A stretch of DNA of 64,000 bases from NCBI RefSeq assembly GCF_027925445.1, contig NZ_AP027149.1, positions 248,001 to 312,000 of the forward strand, given 5' to 3'. A program made the position numbers and the translations under genes. The notes under the pieces were generated by a model that was given only the letters and a program-made list of their open reading frames with translations, made no database searches and was not told where the DNA came from. This stretch comes from Methylocystis bryophila. Its GTDB lineage: Bacteria > Pseudomonadota > Alphaproteobacteria > Rhizobiales > Beijerinckiaceae. Below, in pieces: positions 25,136-33,819 of the stretch. How positions within the stretch are numbered: position 1 is the stretch's first letter; each line of letters begins with the position of its first letter.

Positions 25136-26239
25136 TTATCCGGGCAATGAAGCTACGACTTGCTCCGCAATCGCGAGTGAAGACGTAAGGCCTGGGCTCT
25201 CGATCCCAAAAAGGTTGACAAGCCCGCGGACGCCGTGACGCTCGGGGCCGTCGAGGCGAAAGTCCGCGGCGGAGTCAGCCGGGCCGGAAATTTTCGGACG
25301 GATGCCGGCATAGGCGGCAACGAGCGCGTCATCGCGCAGGCCAGGCCAGTAGCTGCGAATCGCCTCGCTGAAGCCCTCGCAGCGCCTCGGGTCGACGGCA
25401 TAGTCGATCTCCTCGATCCACTCGACGTCCGGTCCGAAACGCACTTGCCCCGCGAGATCGAATGTCAGATGCACGCCAAGCCCATGACTGTGCGGCGCTG
25501 GATAGATGAGACGCCGGAAGGGCGAGCGGCCGGTAAGTGCGAAATAGTTGCCTTTGGCATAGCGCGTCTCAGGCACGAGCGCATGCTCTAATCCGACGAT
25601 CGCTCTCGCGACTTTGGAGGCTTGCAAGCCCGCGCAATTGATCAGAGCCGCCGTCTTGAGCGTTGTCGGCTCCGCTCCGCCAGCCGATATGACAATTCCG
25701 TCGTCCTCGATTTTTGCGCTAAGGAAGGGCGTGTTGAAGGCGATCGCCGCCCCGTGATCTTCAGCATCCCCCCGCATCGCCAGCATGAAGCCGTGGCTGT
25801 CGAGAATGCCGGTCGACGGCGCGAAAAGCGCGCCCACGCAATGGAGAGCAGGCTCCATGGCAGTCGCCTCCGCCGCGCTGAGCCAAACGAGATCCTCTAC
25901 GCCATTCGCTAAGCCTTTTTGGAATAGGGCTTCGACTGCAGGGCGCTCTTTCTCGTTGGTCGCAACGATCAGCTTTCCGCAACGCTGATAGCCGACGCCG
26001 TGCGCGTCGCAGAATTCGTAAAGCCGTCGGCGCCCCTCCACGCAGAGACGCGCTTTGAGACTGCCCTGCGGGTAATAGATGCCGGAGTGAATGACCTCGC
26101 TGTTGCGCGAGGAAGTCACGCTTCCGATCAGCCGCTCGGTCTCGAGCACGATGACGCTTCGACCGGTCAGCGCCAGCGCCCGCACGACCGCCAAGCCGAT
26201 GACGCCGGCGCCAACCACGACTGCATCAACGTCCGACAT
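25136..26239 (-). CDS. FAD-dependent oxidoreductase, L-2-hydroxyglutarate oxidase-like
   Basis: A 367-residue DAO-family flavoprotein: N-terminal FAD-binding GAGVIGLAVVRALAL, SSRNSEVIHSGIYYPQGSLKARLC (a strong signature of the LhgO/L2HGDH group), VINCAGLQASKVA-like segment (ALINCAGLQ), and C-terminal PKISGPADSAADFRLDG. LhgO-type enzymes oxidise L-2-hydroxyglutarate; here, at the end of a sugar-nucleotide operon, the substrate may differ. Last gene of the minus-strand run that starts at 33414, separated from its upstream neighbour by 59 bases. Confidence 0.88.
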   Translation of the reverse strand: MSDVDAVVVGAGVIGLAVVRALALTGRSVIVLETERLIGSVTSSRNSEVIHSGIYYPQGSLKARLCVEGRRRLYEFCDAHGVGYQRCGKLIVATNEKERPAVEALFQKGLANGVEDLVWLSAAEATAMEPALHCVGALFAPSTGILDSHGFMLAMRGDAEDHGAAIAFNTPFLSAKIEDDGIVISAGGAEPTTLKTAALINCAGLQASKVARAIVGLEHALVPETRYAKGNYFALTGRSPFRRLIYPAPHSHGLGVHLTFDLAGQVRFGPDVEWIEEIDYAVDPRRCEGFSEAIRSYWPGLRDDALVAAYAGIRPKISGPADSAADFRLDGPERHGVRGLVNLFGIESPGLTSSLAIAEQVVASLPG

Positions 26240-26298
26240 TTTCGCCCTTTTTCCTCGCGCGTCAGGGCGCGGGATATGAGATTGAGCTCTCTAGAGCC

Positions 26299-27237
26299 TT
26301 ACAGCGGCTTCAACTGTTCGGCGTAATAAGCCGCGACCTCGTCCCAGGCGGATGCTTCACTCCAGCCGAGGCGTTTGGAGTCGACCGGGTCCGTGTTGAT
26401 GCGAACCAAAGGCTCGGAGAAATCGGCCTGCTCGCCAATCTTGACCGGGCAGGCGACGGAAGAGCGCCTGCCCACCTCAAAAGCAAAGCGCTGCGCAAAG
26501 GCGCCCTGGCTCTCGACATATTGGCTGGGGGCAAACCGGCTCGTTCGCCGTTCCTTGGCCGTGGTCAGCGCGAAGTCGGCGTAGGCCTTTGCCAGCAACG
26601 ACACGTGAATGTTGTCGCGCACATAGAGCGGAGTGCGCACCTCCGGCGTTTCACCAGCGGCCCAGGTCTTAGCCAGATAGGCGCAAAAGCGCGGCTCCTC
26701 GAACGGACCGAAGGGATTGGGGATCACAAATTTCCCCAACGGAATCCGACCGATTTCGCACCAATAGCGGAAGACTTGCGCGGTCAGCGTCTTCGACAGG
26801 CCATAGGGCGAGAAGGCCCGACGCGGTTCAGTTCCCGCGCCCTCGTCCGCTTCGAAAACGCTGCCGGTAAGGATGACCGTCGCGCATGCGGCGGATTGGA
26901 TCCGCTCGCTCAGAGATTTTAGTCCCCGGGTGTTTTCTTGAACCGCGAAATTCACGTCGAAGTCAGGGCTGCGATAGTTCGCGACCCTCGCCGCATGGTG
27001 GCAAAGCAGATCGCAGTCGCTCTGGTCGAACAATGCGAAGAATTCGGACGAGCCGAATTCGACCCCCGGCTTGACGACTGCGAAGTGCGCGAGATCCTTC
27101 GCGCGGGCTTGACGCACACCGGTATAGGACTCTGGAGCGGAGCGCAGCGGCGCTATCACCGTCGCGCCGCGCTCCGCGAGCGCCTTGGCGAACCAATAGC
27201 CGGTGAAGGAGCTGGCGCCGGTCAGAAGGATCTTCAC
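26299..27237 (-). CDS. NAD-dependent sugar epimerase/dehydratase (extended SDR)
   Basis: A 312-residue extended SDR. The N terminus is MKILLTGASSFTGYWFAKALA (TGxxxxxG dinucleotide motif), followed by CHHAARVANYRSP, ILTGSVFEADEG and the active-site YGLSK (Tyr-x3-Lys). A GTG start at 27237 overlaps the stop of the epimerase gene (GTGA), with a GGGG ribosome-binding site, which argues for translational coupling. It probably acts on a nucleotide sugar made by its neighbours, as a reductase or epimerase; the exact step cannot be told from sequence. Confidence 0.87.
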   Translation of the reverse strand: MKILLTGASSFTGYWFAKALAERGATVIAPLRSAPESYTGVRQARAKDLAHFAVVKPGVEFGSSEFFALFDQSDCDLLCHHAARVANYRSPDFDVNFAVQENTRGLKSLSERIQSAACATVILTGSVFEADEGAGTEPRRAFSPYGLSKTLTAQVFRYWCEIGRIPLGKFVIPNPFGPFEEPRFCAYLAKTWAAGETPEVRTPLYVRDNIHVSLLAKAYADFALTTAKERRTSRFAPSQYVESQGAFAQRFAFEVGRRSSVACPVKIGEQADFSEPLVRINTDPVDSKRLGWSEASAWDEVAAYYAEQLKPL

Positions 27238-27800
27238 TTGATCCCCCTGAGCCGCTCCACGCCATGGAATTCGCGATCGAAGCTCGGCCAGCCGCGATCT
27301 TTCTCTGAGATTTCCACCGGCTCGATCGGCCACTCGATGTTGAGCCAGGGATCATTGAAACGAACCCCGCGCTCAGTCTCCACGTTATAGAACTCGCTGA
27401 CGAGGTAAAGCGCCTCGACGTTGTCGGTAAGCGTTAGGATTGCATGGGCGAAGCCGCGCGGAACATACATCATCAGGCGGTTGTCTTCGTTGAGCTCTGC
27501 GCCGAACCATTTGCCGAAAGTCGGCGAATCGGGTCGGAGATCAGCAATACAGTCCCACAGGGCGCCCTTGATGCAACGCACGACTTTAACTTCCGCCGAC
27601 GGCGACAGCTGATAATGCATTCCGCGCAGCGTGCCCTTTTTGCCGCTCAACGAATTGTTGACCTGAACGAAATGGGTCGCCAATCCCTCGTCACCGAATT
27701 CTCGCTCGCAATAGAAGCGGGCGAAAAAGCCGCGTTCATCCCCTTTCCGCTCAAGCTCAATCAAGCGTGCATCATTCACCGGAGTCTTATGGAAAATCAT
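27234..27800 (-). CDS. rfbC: dTDP-4-dehydrorhamnose 3,5-epimerase family protein
   Basis: A 188-residue cupin-fold sugar epimerase. Family motifs: RGFFARFYCEREF, VQVNNSLSGKKGTLRGMHYQL (with the catalytic His), KVVRCIKGALWDCIADLRP, and FGKWFGAELNEDNRLMMYVPRGFAHAILTL. Usually RfbC works on dTDP sugars; beside a CDP-glucose-forming enzyme and without rfbA/B/D in view, it may act on a CDP-linked 4-keto sugar. It lies 27 bases after the preceding SDR gene and overlaps the next by four. Confidence 0.88.
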   Translation of the reverse strand: MIFHKTPVNDARLIELERKGDERGFFARFYCEREFGDEGLATHFVQVNNSLSGKKGTLRGMHYQLSPSAEVKVVRCIKGALWDCIADLRPDSPTFGKWFGAELNEDNRLMMYVPRGFAHAILTLTDNVEALYLVSEFYNVETERGVRFNDPWLNIEWPIEPVEISEKDRGWPSFDREFHGVERLRGIK

Positions 27801-27827
27801 AATTTTCGTCCCGATTGGATTTTGGTT

Positions 27828-28874
27828 TCAAATCCAGCGCAGGTCGGCGCTGAGACGGCCTTCAGCCATGTGCTTCTCCAGCACTCTCAGCCGGATGCGT
27901 TCCGACTGGCGGAAGTTGCGATCATCGAAGTTGATCACCCTCAAGCCATCACGCAATCCGGCGACAGCTGTATCGAGAGTCTGCAAAGGCTGGTGATTCG
28001 GCGCCAACTTCTTGAACAGACTGAAGTCGACCTTATACGAGCGCTTGTCCGGCGGCGCGTCGGCGTTGATCGACACGGTCGTGCCGGGCACCGATTCGGC
28101 GACGCTCTGAGCCAACTCCTTGACCTGAAAGTTCCAGCCGTCAGATCCGGCGTTCACCGCCAGGAACTGGCCTCCGCTTTCGGGCGAACGCGTGATCGCC
28201 CATTCGATCGCCCGCGCCATGTCACGCACCTCGATGAGCGGCCGCCAGGGCGTTCCGTCGCTCAACACCGTAATCTCGCCAGAGGACAACGCGCAGGCCA
28301 CAAAATCGTTAAGCACGAGATCGAGGCGCAGCCGATCGGACATTCCGCAAGCGGTGGCGAAGCGCAAGGACGTCACCGTCAGACCTTTCAGATTGGCCTG
28401 TTTCAGCGACTCCTCGGTGGCGATCTTCGAGCGCGCATAGGCCGTCAGCGGGTTGAGCGCGTCACTCTCTCCGCGGGCGCGGCCATCGCCGGCGAAGCCA
28501 TAAACGCTGCAGCTCGACGCGAAGACAAAATTCTTGACGCCGGCTTCGGCCGCCGCTTCCGCGATAGCGGCGCTGGCGCGATGATTGATCTCGTCGGTCA
28601 CGGCCTCGAACCGGTTCCCCATCGGGTCGTTCGAAACCGCGGCCAGATGCACGACCGCGTCAAATCCCTCGAGATCGCCGGCGGTTATCGAACGCACGTC
28701 GCCAAACCGCTGCACATCCAAATGGCGTTCGGGAAGCTCGCTTGTGGTGGTAAGACAATGGGCGAAAAATCCGTCATCGTAGCCGGCGAGGTAGGCCGAC
28801 CCTAGCACCTTGCGAAGATGACGCGCCAGCACAGGGCCGACATATCCCATATTGCCGGTGATTAGAACGCGCAT
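27828..28874 (-). CDS. NAD-dependent epimerase/dehydratase (extended SDR)
   Basis: A 348-residue extended SDR: MRVLITGNMGYVGPVLARHL, VVHLAAVSNDPMGNRFEAV, FASSCSVYGFAGDG and the active-site YARSK. The TGNMGYVGP start and VSNDPMGN motif belong to a group often placed next to rfbF-like cytidylyltransferases in O-antigen and capsule clusters, where it serves in CDP-sugar modification. It starts nine bases after rfbF. No separate CDP-glucose 4,6-dehydratase (RfbG) is seen, so it or the second SDR might fill that role; this is inference. Confidence 0.87.
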   Translation of the reverse strand: MRVLITGNMGYVGPVLARHLRKVLGSAYLAGYDDGFFAHCLTTTSELPERHLDVQRFGDVRSITAGDLEGFDAVVHLAAVSNDPMGNRFEAVTDEINHRASAAIAEAAAEAGVKNFVFASSCSVYGFAGDGRARGESDALNPLTAYARSKIATEESLKQANLKGLTVTSLRFATACGMSDRLRLDLVLNDFVACALSSGEITVLSDGTPWRPLIEVRDMARAIEWAITRSPESGGQFLAVNAGSDGWNFQVKELAQSVAESVPGTTVSINADAPPDKRSYKVDFSLFKKLAPNHQPLQTLDTAVAGLRDGLRVINFDDRNFRQSERIRLRVLEKHMAEGRLSADLRWI

Positions 28875-28883
28875 AGTTCCCCC

Positions 28884-29684
28884 TTACCAAGTCTTCCAGG
28901 GAGCCTTTTCGGATTCCCAAAGCTCTTCCAAGTGGCGCTTGTCGCGCAACGTATCCATCGGCTGCCAGAAGCCATTGTGGTAATAAACGGACAACTGCCC
29001 CTCTTGCGCCAGCCGCTCGAGCGGCTCTCGTTCCCACACCGTCGCGTCGCCATCGATATAGTCGCCGACTTTTGGGCTCAGCACGAAGAACCCGCCGTTG
29101 ATCCAACCGCCGTCTCCGACTGGCTTCTCGCGGAAGCCGAGCACCCGGGCGCCATCGGCCTCGAGCGCGCCGAATCGACCAGGTGGCTGGGTTGCGGTCA
29201 CGGTGGCCAGGCGACCCTCGCGCTTGTGAAGCCCGATGACCGCCTCAATATCGACGTCGCCGACGCCGTCGCCATAGGTGAGGCAGAAGGCGGGATCGTC
29301 CTTCACATAAGGGAGAATCCGCTTGATGCGGCCGCCGATCATGGTCTCGGCGCCGGTATCGACCAGAGTGACCCGCCACGGCTCCGCCTTGGCGCTGTGA
29401 ATCGTCTGACTATTGTCGCGCATATCGAAGGTGACGTCCGACATGTGCAGGAAGTAGTTGGAGAAAAACTCCTTGATCACATAACCCTTGTAGCCGAGGC
29501 AGATGATGAAGTCGTTCACGCCATGGGCGCTGTAGATCTTCATGATGTGCCAGAGGATCGGCATGCCTCCGATCTCGACCATGGGCTTGGGACGAGTCGA
29601 GGTTTCCTCAGACAGCCGCGTACCGAGGCCGCCGGCGAGAATGACGGATTTCATCGCGAACTTTGAACCGACGCCTATATTCAT
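28884..29684 (-). CDS. rfbF: glucose-1-phosphate cytidylyltransferase
   Basis: A 266-residue nucleotidyltransferase that makes CDP-glucose from CTP and glucose-1-phosphate. Signatures: MKSVILAGGLGTRLSEETST, RPKPMVEIGGMPILWHIMKI, FIICLGYKGYVIKEFFSNYF, and LTYGDGVGDVDIEAVI. GGAG lies about 10 bases before the ATG at 29684; an in-frame ATG at 29654 (MKSVIL) gives the more usual N terminus but has no ribosome-binding site. It commits glucose to CDP-linked deoxy or branched sugars for the island's polysaccharide. Confidence 0.95.
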   Translation of the reverse strand: MNIGVGSKFAMKSVILAGGLGTRLSEETSTRPKPMVEIGGMPILWHIMKIYSAHGVNDFIICLGYKGYVIKEFFSNYFLHMSDVTFDMRDNSQTIHSAKAEPWRVTLVDTGAETMIGGRIKRILPYVKDDPAFCLTYGDGVGDVDIEAVIGLHKREGRLATVTATQPPGRFGALEADGARVLGFREKPVGDGGWINGGFFVLSPKVGDYIDGDATVWEREPLERLAQEGQLSVYYHNGFWQPMDTLRDKRHLEELWESEKAPWKTW

Positions 29685-29733
29685 ATCATTGGCACTCCTT
29701 CTTCGGTCCTCGACAATGGGAGTCGAGAGCGCG

Positions 29734-32700
29734 TTAGCGCACTAAGGGCGACCGGGGCCGGCCGACGCCTTCATCACCGGAGGCTTCAAGGTGCTTCGCC
29801 TCAGCAACGCCTGCAGCTCTGCCCCTCAAGCAAGCCACATTCAGCCCGAGTTGACGTCTGAGTTGATTTGCGCCGACCTTGTGCTCGATCGCAAACAGGC
29901 GGTCGCGCACATTCCATTGCCCGAGATGAGCGTCGGCGTCGCCTGCGATGTCGAAACCAAAATGCTCCATCCAAAAACGCCCCTCGATTGAGTACCATTC
30001 CTCCGATTTGCGAAGATCCCATTCGTGCGAGTGGTAGACGATGGCATCGTCCGCATATGCCTTCTGGAAGCCAAGCTGCAGAGCTTCCCATGCCCACACC
30101 ATGTCTTCGCCCCAGTCGATCTCCGGATAGGGAAGCACCTTCCAGACTGCGCGGGACATGCACGAATTATTGTCGGAATAGAAAAGGCTTATCATCTGCC
30201 ATTCCTGGCCGCCCGGGTAGATATGACGCGCCAAGGGGACGTCGAAGCCGTACACATCCGAGAGATTTCGGAAGTTGTCGAATCCATTCTTCATGTCTCT
30301 CTCGAGGAACGGCCCATGATTGGGATGAGGCCGGTGCCGACCAGTGACTCCAGCGACTCGAGGCCCTTTGCTGAAGCCAGCCACGAGGTTCGCAAGCCAG
30401 AATTCGTCGGCAGGCAAAGCGTCCGCGGTGGTAATTGCGACGTACTCGCCATCCGTGTTTCGGATGCCGAGGTTCCTAGCCCGGCCATGCTGGAATTCGT
30501 GCGGGGGCTGCTCAATGAAGCGGAAATTCGAGTGCTTCGCCGCTTCGCGTTTCAACAGATCTACGGTTCCATCGGTGGAGCCGTTGTCATGAACAAGAAA
30601 ATCGAACTCGAAATCGGTTTTTTGTCCGAGAATCCGCTCCACGACCTTCTCAAAGAACGCGCCGCCATTCTTCACAGGCAGGAAGACAGAAGCCTTGCGG
30701 CATTTCGCGAGGTGCGGAGCGCAAATTTCCGCAACGTCTAAAGGTAGAAATTTCTTCTCTTGCAAACACTCGAAGATCGCCACCTCGGCAAGCCTCGCGC
30801 TTTCCTCCCATTTGTATTTTGCTGCCGCGGCTTGACCTTTGGCGGCAAGCGCCGCTCGGATTTCGGGCTTCTCAATCAACTGAGCGATGGCCTTTGCCAC
30901 CGACGGCGGCGTGGGCTCCGTCATCAGAAGCTCGTCATCCTTGAAGACTGCGCGAATGCTGTCCACGTCGAGTTCGACGACAGGCAGCGCGCAAGCCATC
31001 ATCTCCAGCGGGATCAAAGAATAGTTCGTTGCCGAAAAGACGACGCCGATGTCGCAGCGGCGATAGAGATCTCCTAGTTCTTCAGGGGACACAACTCCGT
31101 GGTAAGACGCTTCGAATCCGATCGCAGGCAATCTCTCCTCGCCGCCGAAAAAGTGAACATGAAAATGATAGCCCATTTGAGCCAGTTCTTCGAACGCTGC
31201 CAGACCCAAATCAACGGCCCGCCTTGCTGTATTCGCCCTGGCGTAGAAGGCGATGTGGGTCGTTTCATTCCTGCGCTTCCACTTTGGCGTGCTCGCTGCA
31301 AAATAGAATTTTTCGTCTGCCGCCAAATACCAAGCACGCGACCACATGCCATGGTCACTCGCCATCTTTGCCAGCCACGGACCTGCGCAGAGGGCGGCGA
31401 AGCCGAAGTGATACGTGCGTTCGACCGTTAGCTGAATTGCGCCTGCTGGATGGAATAACGACTCGTAATCCTGGATGAAATAGAAGCGTTCTTTGAATTT
31501 TGTCGCCGCCGCTACCGGATAGGCTGTCCAGCAGTCCGTTGCAATGAGAACATCTCCTGAAAGCTGCGCTAGGCTCTCGGGCAGAAATCGGACAAACACG
31601 CTGTCGCCAATTGGACGGTAGTTTTCTCGGATAACCTTCAAAGCGTCGACGGGCGCGCGATAGTTACTAGGATTTTGAATCCAAATTGTCTGGCGATGAC
31701 CAAATCGTTCGAATTGTTCGACAAACCGAAAGATAGTCATGTGTCCTCCCGCCCCAACTCCGAAGGACGGGATGATCCAGTGAATATTCAAGCTATGAGC
31801 GTTGTAGAAAGGATGGCGCGGCGCGAGGGGCGCCTGCGTATTCTTCGAGATTCTGGGGGAGTCGCGCAACCATCGGGACGTGTGAGGCTCCAGATAGACA
31901 GGAAACTCTCGCGCCTCGGAACTGTAGTCGAGGAGCGGGCGTCGAGGGGTCGAAAAGCTACGTATCTTGAGACCAGCCGCTGATGGAACTGCAGCAAAAG
32001 CTCGCTCGAGAACGTGTGCCATTGTGCCTTCAATGCTCTCACCCGGCGCAAAAGCATCGTAGCCGTTCAAGTGTTCAACGAGCTTTGCATAAGCGGAGGA
32101 TCGGAACCAAGCGAAGGAGCCTGCGGGAAATTCCCTGAGCGTCCGAACGTTGTAATTTGGGTAACCTAGCGCGCGACAAAGTGCGCTGAGCGTGTCCTCA
32201 TTACCGTTCAGACCCACGAATTTCTTGATCTCGAAGAAATTGTCCGGAAAAACGAGCGCCACGCTTGGATCTTCGACGAAGACACCGAAGACTCTATCTA
32301 GCAGCTCCGGCATTCCGAGACACTGATCAAGTAGGTATCGGCGCCAAGCGTCACCGAAGTGAGTATGCTGGCTCCTCTTTGTGTGTATATGTAGCATGAA
32401 ATCAGAAGTCTGCCAGAGATCAGCGCAAGCCTGAAATAGGGGGCCCACATCCCTGCCGACGCGATCCACAACTACTACATCGAAATCCCACCGGGGTTTC
32501 CGCGCCGCCACAAAATTTTCGACATATCTGCGGTCGCCTTCCGCGATCGTTGTGAAGCGGAGCTTGGCGTGCTCAGGAAGATTCGCCAGCGCTATCAGCA
32601 GTTCACCGATCAATTCCGGAAAGAACACGTGCACATGGACGCCGATTTTAAGACTCCGGTCTCGCCAATACCTCAGCTCAGAGGCTTCTCCGCAAAAAGG

Positions 32701-33414
32701 GTCTAGGACGATGCGATGTTCCGGGGTTGGCAGATTACCCGCTTCGCCGCCGTTAGCGCGAAAATGGTAGAGAGGGGCTTGATGGCCGGCCCTCAGCTCA
32801 GGGTGTCGTGAAAGGTAAAACGCCGTATCGAAATTTTCAGAAGGGTTTCGATCCTCACGCCAACCATAGGATAAGTAGTGATCGAGCGGATCGACGCCAG
32901 ACAGCGCAACGTCCTGATAATGACTTAAGTAATAAGGCGAAGAAATCATCCTCCTTAGATCTGGGGTAATTGGGACGTCCGCCAAGTTACCCGCCTCGGC
33001 TTCCAACGAAATTACTGGCGTCGGGCTCGACGCGGTCTGGGCTGCCGCTGCGGGTAAGCCGGCCGTCGCAGGTTTGCCATCATCCCAAATCCTTCGTCCC
33101 TCCACTCGGCCATGGCGCAGAAAATGCTCCAAAGGATTTATGTCGGCTGCCGCAACATCCGGGTTCAATCTGAGATAGGCGGTCGTGCTGAAGCGCTCCG
33201 AGGGATCAAATCCGAGCTTCCAGCCCACGGAAAGATAATGCTCAATCGCTGCCGCTCCGCCCCAAACCTGGTACTTGGCCGCGTAAGCCGTCTCGTCGAA
33301 CAAGCCGCTGGCTCGCACCATTTCAATGCGGGCGCTGAACTTGCGTGATCGAGGCAGAAAACGAGACATCAGTCGTAGGGAGAGATTGGGATTCGCCAAA
33401 ATGGTCATACCCAC
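29734..33414 (-). CDS. 1226-residue multi-module glycosyltransferase (RgpF-like, GT4-like, GT2)
   Basis: Modules in order: four short repeats of the type F-x4-YL-x2-NPDV...PLEHFLRHG at about 38-72, 78-112, 160-195 and 200-232; an RgpF-like domain (about 255-475; HVHVFFPELIGELLIALANL, FMLHIHTKRSQH); a GT-B part like rhamnosyltransferase WsaF (about 540-890; IHWIIPSFGVGAGGHMTIFR, FYFIQDYES, GVVFSATNYSLIPLEMMACA); and a C-terminal GT2 domain (about 905-1170; ASVFLPVKNGGAFFEKVV, FLVHDNGSTDG). One polypeptide thus carries three transferase-type modules and could build several linkages of the repeat unit. It heads the minus-strand operon through rfbF. The start is uncertain within a few codons. Confidence 0.88.
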   Translation of the reverse strand: MGMTILANPNLSLRLMSRFLPRSRKFSARIEMVRASGLFDETAYAAKYQVWGGAAAIEHYLSVGWKLGFDPSERFSTTAYLRLNPDVAAADINPLEHFLRHGRVEGRRIWDDGKPATAGLPAAAAQTASSPTPVISLEAEAGNLADVPITPDLRRMISSPYYLSHYQDVALSGVDPLDHYLSYGWREDRNPSENFDTAFYLSRHPELRAGHQAPLYHFRANGGEAGNLPTPEHRIVLDPFCGEASELRYWRDRSLKIGVHVHVFFPELIGELLIALANLPEHAKLRFTTIAEGDRRYVENFVAARKPRWDFDVVVVDRVGRDVGPLFQACADLWQTSDFMLHIHTKRSQHTHFGDAWRRYLLDQCLGMPELLDRVFGVFVEDPSVALVFPDNFFEIKKFVGLNGNEDTLSALCRALGYPNYNVRTLREFPAGSFAWFRSSAYAKLVEHLNGYDAFAPGESIEGTMAHVLERAFAAVPSAAGLKIRSFSTPRRPLLDYSSEAREFPVYLEPHTSRWLRDSPRISKNTQAPLAPRHPFYNAHSLNIHWIIPSFGVGAGGHMTIFRFVEQFERFGHRQTIWIQNPSNYRAPVDALKVIRENYRPIGDSVFVRFLPESLAQLSGDVLIATDCWTAYPVAAATKFKERFYFIQDYESLFHPAGAIQLTVERTYHFGFAALCAGPWLAKMASDHGMWSRAWYLAADEKFYFAASTPKWKRRNETTHIAFYARANTARRAVDLGLAAFEELAQMGYHFHVHFFGGEERLPAIGFEASYHGVVSPEELGDLYRRCDIGVVFSATNYSLIPLEMMACALPVVELDVDSIRAVFKDDELLMTEPTPPSVAKAIAQLIEKPEIRAALAAKGQAAAAKYKWEESARLAEVAIFECLQEKKFLPLDVAEICAPHLAKCRKASVFLPVKNGGAFFEKVVERILGQKTDFEFDFLVHDNGSTDGTVDLLKREAAKHSNFRFIEQPPHEFQHGRARNLGIRNTDGEYVAITTADALPADEFWLANLVAGFSKGPRVAGVTGRHRPHPNHGPFLERDMKNGFDNFRNLSDVYGFDVPLARHIYPGGQEWQMISLFYSDNNSCMSRAVWKVLPYPEIDWGEDMVWAWEALQLGFQKAYADDAIVYHSHEWDLRKSEEWYSIEGRFWMEHFGFDIAGDADAHLGQWNVRDRLFAIEHKVGANQLRRQLGLNVACLRGRAAGVAEAKHLEASGDEGVGRPRSPLVR

Positions 33415-33819
33415 AGGCCTCTAATTTTGGTTCTGCGAGGGCTTCAGTCCGGAAGGCTTCTCCGACTGCCATATTCATCGGATGATCGCCGGCGCGGATC
33501 TTGTTGGCAGATGCCGACTTTTGCGCGGCGGTCGTCGAAACCGCCCCCTCCTCGTTAAGCAAAACTACCTAGCCCAGCTAAATTTTTCGGTCGCATACCC
33601 TGTATGCAAAGTCAAGCCCGTGGTACCCGCGCAGTGACTCGCGCGCGCAAGGATTAGAGTTCGCGAGAAGTCCCAACCGATCACGTTAATACCGGCGCGG
33701 ATCATATAACTGAGATAGTGGACACGCTCCTCACCATTGGCCGCCAAAGGCGTCAGAACCGCCCATGGCCGGCGACAGACTAAAGCGGCGGCGGTTTTGA
33801 AATAGAGCTAAGAACAATA
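33415..33819. other. intergenic stretch, no gene recognised
   Basis: About 400 bases upstream of the large glycosyltransferase gene. It must contain that gene's promoter, but I see no clear -35/-10 pair or operator. Small open frames have no family resemblance. Confidence 0.4.

Noticed and set aside
23489..25150. 553-codon open frame on the plus strand overlapping kpsE and kpsM
   Set aside because: It lies in another frame of two well-recognised genes and is Arg/Ala/Gly-rich with no motif; a GC-rich shadow.
27444..28805. 453-codon plus-strand frame opposite the epimerase genes
   Set aside because: Shadow of two intact minus-strand genes.
33565..33747. 60-codon minus-strand frame in the gap before the large glycosyltransferase
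   Set aside because: No ribosome-binding site, no motif and no conserved-looking pattern; not supported as a gene.
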